A stretch of 64,000 nt of DNA from Brachionus rotundiformis (lineage: Eukaryota; Rotifera; Eurotatoria; Ploima; Brachionidae), in assembly GCA_016802295.1 (NCBI GenBank), contig JAESIW010000065.1, positions 620,001 to 684,000 of the forward strand. The letters are read 5' to 3'. This document shows positions 11,730 through 21,699 of this stretch, piece after piece. The notes under the pieces were generated by a model, which ran no database searches, was not told where the DNA came from, and saw only the letters and a program-made list of their open reading frames with translations. The position numbers and the translations under genes were made by a program. The stretch's first letter is position 1, and the number at the start of each line of letters is the position of its first letter.

Positions 11730-12425
11730 ATAATAATTGCTACGCTTATGCGTGAAGTCTGGATTAACCAGACTGTAAGCAATATTTTAGTCTCTCAAAA
11801 TGTTATCTAGTTTGTTTTTAAATAAGTCAATATTTTTCGATTCTTTTACCTTTGCCAATCACTCACAACTCTGTTAGAAAAAAAAGTATACCTCGATAAA
11901 CAATTTTTTGTAAGTTCTCTTCTTAATCTGTTTCGATTACCTCTTGTATTATATGAACTTAAACCTTCCAAAAGTTCGCTATACTAACTTATCTCATCAA
12001 GTCCATTCATAAACTTGTACATTTGTATTAGATCACCGCGTCTCCTTCTTGTCGAAAGTGTTATTCGGTTCAGTCTTTTGAGTCAAATAGCTTAGCTCTT
12101 AAATCCTTTAATGTTTCGTGCAGCTCTTCTCTGTACCATCATTTTCTTTCTTCGGGTATGGATTCCAAAATGAGACTTCATATTCGAGATGAGCTCGATT
12201 TACTATGACTCCCAGATCTTTCTGTTCAGAAGCATCCGTCAATTTGTTCGACACTTTCCTTTGATATTTAATAACCCGTTCTTGGATTATTCCTAACAAT
12301 ATGCATTACTTGACATTTATCAGTGTTGAGATTCATTTTTTTTTATTTGTAAAAAAAAATTCTGATCGAGCACATGCTCCTTCATCGACCTTTTACTATT
12401 TATATTGTCTTGTAAGTGCTTTCTT
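11730..12425 (-). mobile_element. Decayed LINE fragment between two IL-17-like genes
   Basis: Read on the minus strand, pieces of a CR1/jockey-like reverse transcriptase ORF appear in the expected order but in shifting frames: LQDNINSKRSMKEHV, MNLNTDKCQVMHIVRNNP, EQKDLGVIV, HLEYEVSFWNPYPKK, then R-R-R-GDLIQMYKFMNGLDEI and SYNTRGNR. The intact element at 56 kb carries the same series (LNIEKCNVMHVGSKNP, EKDLGVYI, RPHLEFAISSWCPFLEK, RRMRGDLIQLFKVIK). Stops, frameshifts and an internal deletion show that it is dead. Its 3' end has two small hairpins and a run of ATT triplets near 11730, like a LINE 3' tail. Confidence 0.82.
11742..11774 (-). repeat. Two adjacent hairpins at the 3' end of the LINE relic
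   Basis: ACGC-TTAT-GCGT (11742..11753) and AGTCTGG-ATTAA-CCAGACT (11756..11774) are perfect stem-loops. They lie immediately before an ATT-rich tail on the minus strand. 3' stem-loops are commonly the site at which LINE reverse transcriptases recognise their RNA. Confidence 0.55.
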
Positions 12426-13224
12426 TATATTTTCATTCAATTAAATATTTTTAGTAATAAATAACTATAAATAAATCAAAAATAATTCGATTTCATTGAA
12501 ATTTTGTTTCATGAAATTATTTTAGTAGTTAAGTTATTAATTGTTGTTGGCATTAAATAAATTTAAATAATATATAATTAATAATTTTGCCAAGAAATTT
12601 GGGAAAATAATTCATTTAAATTAATTAAGTGAATGTTTGATTAATTATTTAATTATTTTAATTTACAAAAATTTAATTTTAAAACTACTAAAATATCTTT
12701 CAAAATATTTAAAATCAGACGATCTTAAAAATTTTTTTTAAAACTGATGCATCAATAAATATTCGTTTAAGATACCAAAATAATTTATCAGAATATAGAC
12801 AAAAGAATGTCTATTATAAAATTTGTTTTAGAATGTAGGATTATTTTTAATTAAATCGATTGAAAATAATTTGATTAAGATTTTTGTAATTTTTATTTTT
12901 TAAATTTTTAAACTAACAAAATTGTATTTTAAATTCAATTTTTTCAAAAAAAAAAGATTAACTACATTTCAATTTTACTAAACAAGATAAATTAATCAGA
13001 AATTAATGTTAAATTTTTTAAAAAATTCAGAATGAGTTTTCAAAACTTTAAACCGAACTAAAATGATAAGCCTTATTATCATAGTGACTTTAAGTCTATT
13101 TCAAAAAATAAAAGCTTTACTTTTTTACAAAATTATATGACAATAAATAATTAATGAATGAAAAAAATTACATATTTACTAGAAGTAGTATTTTATACTA
13201 AAACTTAAAGCTTGAATGAGTTAA
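12426..13224. other. AT-rich intergenic sequence
   Basis: About 0.8 kb of very AT-rich sequence without a recognisable gene, lying at the 3' side of IL-17-like copy 2. Confidence 0.4.
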
Positions 13225-13806
13225 TTATCTACGATGAGGATAAAATTTATTTTGAAAGGCACATACACAAGCGACACTTATTCTTTCTTTTGATTTTTTC
13301 CATTCAAAGAACCCGTCTGAGTTACAAGTTGTTCGCTGCAGTACAGGCACTGTTTTAAAAACTGGAATGCATTCTAAATAGTATTTTGATTTAAAAGTAC
13401 ATGCTTCACAAGTACACTTCACCATTGATATATAATGGGGATATTTATCCTTTCGATACATTACTTTCAACTTCCATGGACATAAAGACTGCTCATTTAT
13501 AAGAATTCTTTTTCGTTCGTGTTCATCGCATTGGGTATTTTCGAAAAAAAGGTTTTTGTCATATAAATGATCTTGAGTATCATTGTTGAAATCAGGCTTA
13601 AATTTCCGAAGCTGAATTTCTTCATACTCTCTGTATTGATCCAAATATTCTGAATATACTTTGCTAAGATAACCACTGCCTTGGTTCCGACATTCTCTGG
13701 TACTTGAAAAAACTAGTTCTTGAGGGTTAGTTACCAACATGCAATTTTTTATATCGATTAATTTTACAAAAATTGTTTTAAATAAAAATATTTCAATCAA
13801 TTTCAT
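13225..13806 (-). CDS. IL-17-like secreted cystine-knot cytokine, copy 2
   Basis: A single-exon ORF of 193 residues. The N-terminus MKLIEIFLFKTIFVKL is hydrophobic and probably a signal peptide, although it contains several Lys. The IL-17 domain starts at residue 109: CPWKLKVMYRKDKYPHY, then VKCTCEAC, ECIPVFKTVPVLQR, TTC, EW and ISVACVCAF. The spacing agrees with copy 1 (QSLCPWK against RSICPWK, VPVLQR against IPILIR). VPVLQR and ISVACVC resemble the vertebrate VLRR and VSVGCTCV strands. Copy 2 has a shorter pro-region than copy 1. It is convergent with copy 1 across a LINE relic and has the same orientation as copy 3, which fits tandem duplication followed by rearrangement. A Cys before the CPW motif (TQC) is shared with copies 1 and 3. 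Confidence 0.85.
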   Translation of the reverse strand: MKLIEIFLFKTIFVKLIDIKNCMLVTNPQELVFSSTRECRNQGSGYLSKVYSEYLDQYREYEEIQLRKFKPDFNNDTQDHLYDKNLFFENTQCDEHERKRILINEQSLCPWKLKVMYRKDKYPHYISMVKCTCEACTFKSKYYLECIPVFKTVPVLQRTTCNSDGFFEWKKSKERISVACVCAFQNKFYPHRR

Positions 13807-13845
13807 TTTTAAAATAATTTTAAATAAATTGTTTTTTGTTAGAAA

Positions 13846-13853
13846 ATTTTATC
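13846..13853 (-). promoter_or_regulatory. TATA-like box of IL-17-like copy 2
   Basis: On the minus strand GATAAAAT ends about 40 bases before the ATG. It is a weak match on its own. It is noted because copies 1 and 3 have clear TATA boxes at almost the same distance. Confidence 0.3.
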
Positions 13854-15337
13854 TTAGCAAAAAACTCATTTTATTCTATAAGATAAAAAAAACGGAGTGT
13901 AAATATGAATAAGAAATGTGTTCCAGTGCTGTTATTTAAATTAGAAACTTTTCTGTATATTCTTAAATTTAATTAAATATCTAATAATCTATTTGGAAAT
14001 AAAAAATATATTTAAATTTTTAAATTCGAATAAAGCGTTTCCTTAGGATCTACTTTCTTAAATTTAACAATAATTTAATTCAAAATTCAATATTTTAATT
14101 TAAATTATCATGTTATGAAATTTACCATGTAAAAATATGTCCTTAAATTAAATGTAATAGAAAAAAAGATTCCTGTTTCAATATTGATTTTTATAATTAA
14201 ACAATTAAAATTTCTTTTAATAGTTAGGACTTGATTATTTTTAAAGTTGCTGGAATGATAAAAAATTTTTATATCATCGATAATTCATATAACAACAAAT
14301 GATAAAAATAAATGATTATTGATGAATTTATTGCATTTCTTTTATTAAAGAAAGTATTTATAATATCTTTTTTTCCTTTTGAATAAAGCTTTCAATCAAA
14401 CATTATATAGATTACATCATTGAAAGATTAGGTAAATCCAATAAATAAATTAAAGAAATGTACTACAATTTTTTATATATTCTCATGATATTAATATTTC
14501 TTTAAATTTTCCCAATTTATAATTTAAGAAAAATTTTAAATTTTAAAAGAGAGCACGATTAAAAAAGGCAACTAGGACATTTTTCATAACAAAATACAGC
14601 AGAAATTACTCTTCTGTAAAATTTATTTTAATTTCGAAAATTCACAAAAAAGCATTTAATATTTATTGAATATAAATTTTTCTAGATATCATTTTAATTT
14701 AATTTTATTTAGATGAAGATGATTAAGATGTATCTAGAGAAATTTCAAAAACAATTAAATTTTATTTTCGCTAATAAGATATAAGGCCTCTAATGAATTG
14801 GAAAATAAAACATCCATTTTTTTCAAAAAAATTAGTGCTTAATTCATAACACGTTAAAAATGATAAAAAATATATTCTAAATTGAAATCAAAAAGATAAT
14901 AACTGTTCTTGATTTTGTAAAATGTTTTATCAATAAAGCTAGATACTAAATGACGTAATTTCAATAAAATAATTAAATAATGTTATCTTTATCTTAATTA
15001 AATACTCGTTCCTATTATAGTAAAATAATTTCTATTTCTAAAAAATAAGTAGAAAAAAATACAAAATATGAGAAAGATTTCAGGCAATCGGATCTAGTAA
15101 TCATAGAAATTCAAATTTTTTTATTTAATATTATTTTTTTAATGATAATAAATCAATTAAAGTTATCAAAACAATAAAAATTTTCTAAATGATAAAAAGT
15201 TACAAAACAAAAATATGGTCACTATTTATTTTAATTGAATACTGAAAAATTTTAACAAATTATTTTAATTAAGAAATAATTAAAATAAAATGAAAAAAGC
15301 ACAAGTTCATTTTGGAATGTTTTAAAATATTAACATT
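13854..15337. other. AT-rich spacer between IL-17-like copies 2 and 3
   Basis: About 1.5 kb of low-complexity AT-rich DNA. I found no ORF with splice support, no LINE motif and no RNA gene. Confidence 0.4.
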
Positions 15338-15985
15338 TTAAATTGGATTTAATCTAAGAGTACAATCACAAGAAATGGATACTTGTTCCAAAATGAAATG
15401 CCATTCATTTACAACATTGATTAAAGCTGGCATAAGGGTAAAAACGGGTGTGCAACTTGAAAATTGGTTATGATTGTTATCATATCTAGTTTGTATCAAA
15501 CATCTATCGCAATTGCATTTGGCAAATACCCTTCTGTGAGGATACATGTTTTGCCTAAATCTGAGCTCGTTATGCCACGGGCAGACCGATTTTAATTTAT
15601 CGTCTCCTTGATCATCCAAGGAACAAGAACTCTTGCCATATATACGAAAGAGAACACCTTTATTTGACTCTGTATCCTCCAAAATAAGATCTTTGTTTTT
15701 TATTTGATACTCTTCAATAGACATGAGTAAAATTTTCTCCATATTTTCTATTATTTTTTCTGCATAAAGACTAGACAAACTTTTGTGGACAACTTTGGTA
15801 TCAGGAGACTTTTGCTCTTGTTCTGGAATAATAGAATAGACTGATTGTTTTTTCAAATGTCCGAATTTTTTTTCGAATTCTTCCAAAAATTCTTCTATAA
15901 TTTGTTTTGATATCATCGATGAATTTTGACTTGTTATGTATTTGACGCATAACAAACAAATTGAAAAAATAAATATTAAATTCAT
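15338..15985 (-). CDS. IL-17-like secreted cystine-knot cytokine, copy 3 (divergent)
   Basis: A single-exon ORF of 215 residues with a clear signal peptide (MNLIFIFSICLLCVKYITSQ). The cytokine domain starts at residue 135: CPWHNELRFRQNMYPHR, then AKCNCDRC, SCTPVFTLMPALI, EW and VSISCDCTL. It keeps the CPW motif, the YP motif, the C-x-C-x-x-C cluster and the final C-x-C of copies 1 and 2. It lacks the Cys that precedes the EW/IW strand in the other two copies (NEC and TTC there, NVVNEW here), so its disulfide pattern must differ. The protein ends shortly after the last Cys pair. The middle region is rich in Glu, Lys and Ser, with little similarity to the other copies. Family membership is good; which IL-17 subgroup is unknown. 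Confidence 0.8.
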   Translation of the reverse strand: MNLIFIFSICLLCVKYITSQNSSMISKQIIEEFLEEFEKKFGHLKKQSVYSIIPEQEQKSPDTKVVHKSLSSLYAEKIIENMEKILLMSIEEYQIKNKDLILEDTESNKGVLFRIYGKSSCSLDDQGDDKLKSVCPWHNELRFRQNMYPHRRVFAKCNCDRCLIQTRYDNNHNQFSSCTPVFTLMPALINVVNEWHFILEQVSISCDCTLRLNPI

Positions 15986-16029
15986 TTTTTAAATTTCTTG
16001 TTAAATACTTTTCTTTAGAGGAAATACAT

Positions 16030-16037
16030 TTTATATA
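16030..16037 (-). promoter_or_regulatory. TATA box of IL-17-like copy 3
   Basis: TATATAAA on the minus strand ends 44 bases before the ATG, almost the same distance as the TATAAAAG of copy 1 (45 bases). Confidence 0.5.
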
Positions 16038-16863
16038 TTTTTTTTTATAAATTTCTTTTTGTAATCTATTTTTTTTGTTGATCGGTAATTTGAATCGTTA
16101 TGATGCATTTAATAATATTTTCTTATTATTCAAAACATGAATTATGAAACTTAATAGAAAATTATTATTTCCATATGAAAGCTACTAAATTTTTATTTAA
16201 CTTTTATTAAATCATTTTTCTTCTAATATTTTTTTAAAATTGTTTGATACCAGAACAAATACTAAAAAAAAAAGATTCTCTAGGTAAAGTCTGATAAAAT
16301 TCAAATTTTGAAAAGCTAAGAAAACAAGAATTTGTTACTTCCTTTTTCTGAATTTTTATTTTAAAATAAATTTGTTTGATAAATCTAAAATTTTCTAAAA
16401 TGTGAACCGAAATATTTTAGAAATTTTTATTGATTCAAGCCAAAAAGATAATCAAATCATAGAATTTTAACAAGTCTAGGGGTTATCGAATATTTATCTA
16501 ATATCGATTTTGTCTACTAACTTTTTTTATTCTAAAAATATTAAGCTTTCTTTCGAATTTTTTTAGCTTCAAATGTAATTTTTTCTTCTTTTTTTTATTA
16601 TTACATTTTACATTAATTCAAAAATATTACACTTAACACCTTCAAATTTTATTACATTTCATAAAATTTGACCCAGATAATATACAAATTACGATTTTTA
16701 CTTAAAGATTAAATTCTTATGAGAATTTAAAAGGTAGACTATTTAAATTTGAAAAAAATCGATTTTCATTTATTATTTAATAAAAAATAAAATTAAAAAA
16801 AAAAATAAAAATGTAATTTTTACAATAAAAAATTTAAAATAAAAACCAAAAGCTGGAAAAATT
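16038..16863. other. Intergenic stretch between IL-17-like copy 3 and the TOPORS-like gene
   Basis: About 0.8 kb of AT-rich DNA, with many A/T homopolymers and no recognisable gene. It should contain the TOPORS 3' UTR (minus strand) and distal promoter sequence of copy 3. Confidence 0.4.
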
Positions 16864-18339
16864 TTACTCTGAAGCAAATGAATCAACAAATAAATCACTT
16901 GAATAATGTGGAGAGTCATAGTCTCTTTCTCTAGAAGACTCGCTTTGCCGATGAGTTTTTCTCTCTCTTGAAATAGATTTATCCAACGATCGAGATTTCG
17001 AAGATTTTTTTTTACTTCTAGATCTACTAGATCTTTTTTTATGCTTTTTCTTTTTTTTGGATTTTTTATGGCTTTTTTTTGATTCATGTCTCCTTTTTTT
17101 CTTATGTCTACTCCTACTTCTTGATCGTGATCTATCTTTGCTTATTATTTCACTCTTGGCAGTGATAGATTTTGACTGATGGCCAGTTGTTTCAACATCA
17201 GAATCAGAAGAATCAATTTGTACAAGCGGAGGTGTTTTCTTCCGTGGAGGCGTAACAATTTCACAGAAACTAGATTGTTCTGATTCAGACAATTCTCTTT
17301 CTTCAGCAGCTCTAGAAGTCGATGGTTCAACACCATAGTTGGATGGACCTGGACATTCATCAATATGTTGCCACAAATTACCATCTCTCTTCAAAAGTCT
17401 ATATCGAGACAAATTTATGGGCAAAGATTGAAGTGGGATTATTTTATTCAAATCAGTTGTATCATTTGAAGTAATCGAACCCTCTCCTTGATAGTATACA
17501 CTTTTTGCATCATATTCGGACAGATCAGAGCAAACAGATTTGGCAAATGCGAATAATTCATGCTGAAAATGACGCGCATATTTTAGTGGCCGAATATGTT
17601 CACTTATTTCTTGGTAAAATTTATCCGATTTGATCTCATATTTTTTAATTAGTTTAATTATTATACAAATAAGTTGAGATCGAACATTTTGACTCAATCG
17701 ATCATTTGAGCTACAGGAAAATATACCTGAAATAGCTTTTAGCTCTCGGTAAAGAAAAGTCATCAGTCGATGAGAGCAAGCAGGGTTCTTTTCGAACCAT
17801 TCTGGTTTGATATTTCGAAAACGTGACACCGTTTCATATGATAAACATTCTAATTTTACAGAGGGAGTTTGGTTGTCAATTAGATCTATGTTGTCAAGAG
17901 TCATGTCTCTATGAATATGGTATGGATTTGCATACCAATTGTTTTTGTATACCAAAATTCGGAATTCAATCGGTGCTTGTTCAGAGTTTATCACCCAGCT
18001 TGCCCTGGAATATTGATTTGATTGCGTCAAAAGTCTTCTCTCTGGTGATATAGATATGATCTCAGGCAAATTTTCAATTTCTTTACTTTCCAAAAAATAG
18101 GCCTTATACTCTAGGCAAGAGGTTATTTGATATATTATACGGTCGAAATCAGCCTTGCACAATGGGCAACTGTATTTTACCTTAGACCACTCAAATAGAC
18201 ATTCAAAACAGAATGAGTGAAAGCACTTTGAAGCATATGCTTTGGAGGCATTACTTGGAAATTTTTGCAAACAAATTGCACATTTACCGAAATCTTCATT
18301 TTCAATTTTGGTCACAGAATCTGAGCATAATTCACTCAT
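16864..18339 (-). CDS. TOPORS: TOPORS-like RING-finger E3 ubiquitin/SUMO ligase
   Basis: A single-exon ORF of 491 residues. A C3HC4 RING finger lies at about residues 20-65 (CAICLQKF, then CFHSFCFECLFEWSKVKYSC and PLCKADFD). The WSK...CPLCK-xFD-xI stretch is characteristic of TOPORS. The middle region carries conserved-looking segments including FRILVYKNNWYANP and RYRLLKRDG. The C-terminal part is an Arg-Ser and Lys/His-rich tail (RSRSRSRHKKKRRHESKKS and onward, about residues 390-465), typical of the TOPORS nuclear-speckle region. TOPORS binds topoisomerase I and p53 and acts as a dual ubiquitin and SUMO ligase in the nucleus; in animals it is also found at the ciliary base. The protein is about half the length of human TOPORS (1045). 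Nup54 lies 200 bases upstream on the same strand. Confidence 0.87.
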   Translation of the reverse strand: MSELCSDSVTKIENEDFGKCAICLQKFPSNASKAYASKCFHSFCFECLFEWSKVKYSCPLCKADFDRIIYQITSCLEYKAYFLESKEIENLPEIISISPERRLLTQSNQYSRASWVINSEQAPIEFRILVYKNNWYANPYHIHRDMTLDNIDLIDNQTPSVKLECLSYETVSRFRNIKPEWFEKNPACSHRLMTFLYRELKAISGIFSCSSNDRLSQNVRSQLICIIIKLIKKYEIKSDKFYQEISEHIRPLKYARHFQHELFAFAKSVCSDLSEYDAKSVYYQGEGSITSNDTTDLNKIIPLQSLPINLSRYRLLKRDGNLWQHIDECPGPSNYGVEPSTSRAAEERELSESEQSSFCEIVTPPRKKTPPLVQIDSSDSDVETTGHQSKSITAKSEIISKDRSRSRSRSRHKKKRRHESKKSHKKSKKKKKHKKRSSRSRSKKKSSKSRSLDKSISRERKTHRQSESSRERDYDSPHYSSDLFVDSFASE

Positions 18340-18539
18340 TTCATGGCTTAAACAAAATCAATCAATCAAGTTGTTCAAATTCAATTTTTATTTATTTATA
18401 AGGTTCTTATTCCTTAATTTTTAATTATTATATTTGAATAATTCCTTTTCTTTATTATTTTTAGAAAAATAAAGTTTTACATTTTATTTTAAAATTACAA
18501 AAATTTTTAATTTCGAAACATTTAGCAAAAAAATGGCAC

Positions 18540-20970
18540 CTAGAGTTTAATTCCTAAGTCTTTTTTAATTATTTCCAAATCATTGAGATCTTGATTGACT
18601 ATTTCGATCAAAGATTTAAATGCTTTTTGCTGATCTCTAAGAGATTTTTGTATTTCATTCAAATTGCTTGCACCGATTGTTTCTACAAAATTACTAGTTA
18701 TCTTTAAAGGATTTGTTCGATTCGAATACTCATAAGATTTGATAATATCAATAAATTCATTTAACTTTTGGCGCTGAATTTCCTTGTTTATTGGTGAATT
18801 GAGTTCCATTTGAAATGAGTCTAATATATTTAGAAGATACTTTTCATTCTCTTGCAATGGTAGGCCAATTTTGCGTCGTATCTCATAATTGATCATAACC
18901 TAAACAAAGTATAATTATAAATTAGTTGTAAGATTTTAATGAAGATTTAATTAATCTAAATATTGATTGTAATGACAAATCAGAGCTCAAGAACGAATTT
19001 AATTTTAATTGGAAAACAGATAAATGGAATTAAATGCCAAAAGAAGTCACTGAAGCAAAAAGTCTGAATCAATTCAAGAGCAGATTAGATAAGGCTTGAA
19101 AAATTGATTTATTTGTTTATTAAATCTATGGATTAATGCTTGTGTATTGCTGTTATGGCCGGAGGTGACTCGACCAGTAACCTAGAGCCACGCAGTTTGC
19201 TACTACTAGAAAAACTAACATTAATATTAATAAAAATTAACCAATTTTCTAAAATTTTATAACTTAATTGAATATAATTGACTGTCTGAATGGATTGATT
19301 TTTTGGAACAAAAATGAAGTCAAAAAGAAAATTCTTTTATTTAATTTTTGAATCAATTGAATTAAATTTCTTAAGAAACGGCAAATGTTTAAGTTATCTA
19401 TGATTAATTTGTTTATGTCCCTTACAATATTTAACTCATAATATATAAATTAAGATTCTCAGTTAAAGATTATATTCTTGAAAGAATTTTAAAATTCAAT
19501 TATGTCTTTACTATTTCTGGTAAATTAAAATAAAATTTTACGATTTTTTTCTTATAGATTATAACTTTAATTTGCAATTGACATTTACCTTGAGCATTCT
19601 TTGTTCCAAATCTTCATTTCTAGATTTTAATTGATCAATTTTTGTCTTTAGGAGCTTATTTCTTGAATTTAAATTTTCAATTGATTCTGAAATATAATTA
19701 AGATTATCTTTTTGAGATGAATTTTCTTTATCTTGCAGATTAAATCGCTTATTGATTTCTAGATATCAAAATTTAGCAATTTTTTTTTTAAATATGTTCT
19801 AAAATCACCTTGAAATCCATTTATTTGTACGGGCATCAATTTTTTTGGGTTAGGATTATTTTTGTTTGCTTGCTCCCATAAGATGGGATTTAGACCAGTA
19901 GGTGGATTTTCCAAATAAGTTTTTATCTCTTCATCTCCAAGCCCAATAACTGGGTACATATTCACAACTCCTAACTGTTCTAGCTGCTGTTTAACAGTCT
20001 GTGTGGTTCTCAGTCCTCCTAAAGTAGAGGCTTCTTGTTTATTCAAATGTTCAAATACCTTTAGACTAGGAACGCGATTAAATTGTTCGCTCATTTGGGA
20101 AACTTTTTGTTTTACAAAGAAAACCAATTCACATTTATCTGTATCCATAGGTTTAATTGATTCAATCGAAACAACCAACGAAGGATCAGAATTGAATATC
20201 TTGTGAAGCCCATCAGTTATTGATTTTTCATTTTTCTTGACATCTGAGTCTTTTTTGTTAAAATGTAAGGCTACAAGACCATCTTCATTTTTACTTGCTA
20301 GCTTACAGCTGTAACCGATTGTTTTAAAGCGACAAAGTTGATTGTCTTTTGTTACATCAAGGGATGAATTCTGATAGAACATTTTCCCAAAACCATAAAA
20401 TGCTTGTAATTGATTCCACTTGGCTAAAATAGCGTCTCTTTCATCATTAAAAACTTGTGGGTTTACCAAAGCAGTTAAAAATGTATCTTGCTGAGCTATA
20501 GCTGATTGTGCTGGTTGTGTGGATGAAGCAGCCGGAGTTGATGTTGATGTAGAGAAAAGAGACGTAGAGGCAGATGGATTTTGTTGAGTAGAGCCAAAAA
20601 GTCCACCGCTTTGAGGTTGTGTTGTTCCTCCAAAAATTGAGGTAGATGGCTGGGTTGTTGAACCAAAACTAAATCCAGTCGACGGAGCTGCGGTAGTAGC
20701 AGGTTTGGTACCAAAACCTCCGAATGTTGTGTTCAAATTTGTTGTTGAAGTAGTAGTAGCTGGTTTACCAAAGTTAAAAGAAGTTGAACCGGGTGTAGAA
20801 GTAGTAGATGATCCAAATAATCCAGTTGATTGTGAAGCTGGTTGAGATGTTCCTGTACTACCAAATAGTCCAGTTGATTGTGAAGCTGGTTGAGATGTTC
20901 CTGTACTACCAAATAATCCGGTTGATCCAGTTGATGTTGACCCAAAGTTAAATGAAAAAGGTTTGCTCAT
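18540..20970 (-). CDS. NUP54: Nucleoporin Nup54 (FG nucleoporin of the central channel)
   Basis: Three exons, 20970..19809, 19758..19589 and 18899..18540, join in frame to 563 residues. Residues 1-165 are an FG-repeat region with GLFG, SFNFG, TGFSFG and SIFGG units and Gly/Ser/Thr/Gln spacers. The alpha/beta domain follows, with WNQLQAFYGFGKMFYQN and CRFKTIGYSCKL. The C-terminal coiled coil contains RNEDLEQRMLKVMINYEIRR, which corresponds to the human RTLQVLIKQEIQRK segment. Nup54 sits with Nup62 and Nup58 in the central transport channel of the nuclear pore. I start at 20970 (MSKPFSFNFG) rather than the upstream in-frame ATG at 20994, because FG proteins of this type begin so. The first intron is 50 bases. 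The second, about 690 bases, contains a LINE relic in antisense. A 48-base near-exact tandem duplication lies in the FG region. Confidence 0.93.
18965..19215 (+). mobile_element. 3' end of a dead LINE inside a Nup54 intron
   Basis: On the plus strand the frame reads KTDKWN-stop-MPKEVTEAK followed by SLNQFKSRLDKA and a stop at about 19099. This is the usual last line of a CR1/jockey-like ORF2 ('WNSLP.E.V.A.S...FK..LDK'), with one stop mutation. A short 3' UTR richer in G and C follows, ending in GCTACTACTAG, like the ACTACT tail of the intact element at 59.27 kb. It lies antisense to Nup54, wholly within the intron 18900..19588. Confidence 0.75.
20822..20917. repeat. 48-base tandem duplication in the Nup54 FG region
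   Basis: Two adjacent 48-base units, 20822..20869 and 20870..20917, differ at one visible position. Each encodes 16 residues (GLFGSTGTSQPASQST), so the reading frame is kept and one FG unit is added. The near identity suggests a recent copy event. Confidence 0.85.
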
Positions 20971-21699
20971 TTTATCTTCAAAAATAGATTTCACAATTAT
21001 TGAGAAAGGCTTTAATTATTTTTTGAATAAATCAAATTTATAAAGTAAAATTAAATAAAATTCAAATATTTGTACATATATTTTAAATTATACTTTTTTC
21101 GTCAAATTTAACTAAACTTAATCTGATATTTAAAAACTTAGTTTTAATGTATATTTTTACTAATTAAAAAATCATGCTAGGGAAATATGTAATTTATAAG
21201 CACTTAATTCAAAATTAATTTCTTTATATTTATGAGACGCAAATTTTTTTGTTAAATTTTTATATCAAAAACCTGAAAATTTGATAATTTAATATGCCAA
21301 GAAAATTTTTGTTTTAAGTATTTGTGAATTTTTGTATTAGATCACAAATACGATTTAAAACAATAATTTAAAATTTAAATATTATTTTAAGATTAAAACA
21401 GATCAATTTTGATTGTCCTTCAAAAAAAATTATTTTCTAGATTTCATTAAGGTTATATTTAAGTCTGAGTTGAATTGTTTTCCACAATATTTTTTTCTAA
21501 ATTTATCGCATTCACTTTTGTTTCATAATCTAAATTATTTTTCTAATTCACAATCCTCAAATTTATTGTAAAATAGAAAATATTTAACTAAATAATTTTG
21601 TTTTAAAAGTTAGATTTAAAAAAAATTATCAACTTAATTTAATTTCTCATAATTTGTCTCCAATACTAATACTAACTAAAGCGCTACGTGGCTTTTGCT
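20971..21699. other. Spacer between Nup54 and the CatSper-like gene
   Basis: About 0.7 kb of AT-rich sequence that must hold the Nup54 promoter and the channel gene's 3' UTR, both on the minus strand. No other gene was recognised. Confidence 0.4.

Noticed and set aside
16773..17384. Minus-strand ORFs in other frames at the 3' end of the TOPORS-like gene
   Set aside because: Lys-rich and Leu-rich shadows of the Arg/Ser/Lys repeat tail.
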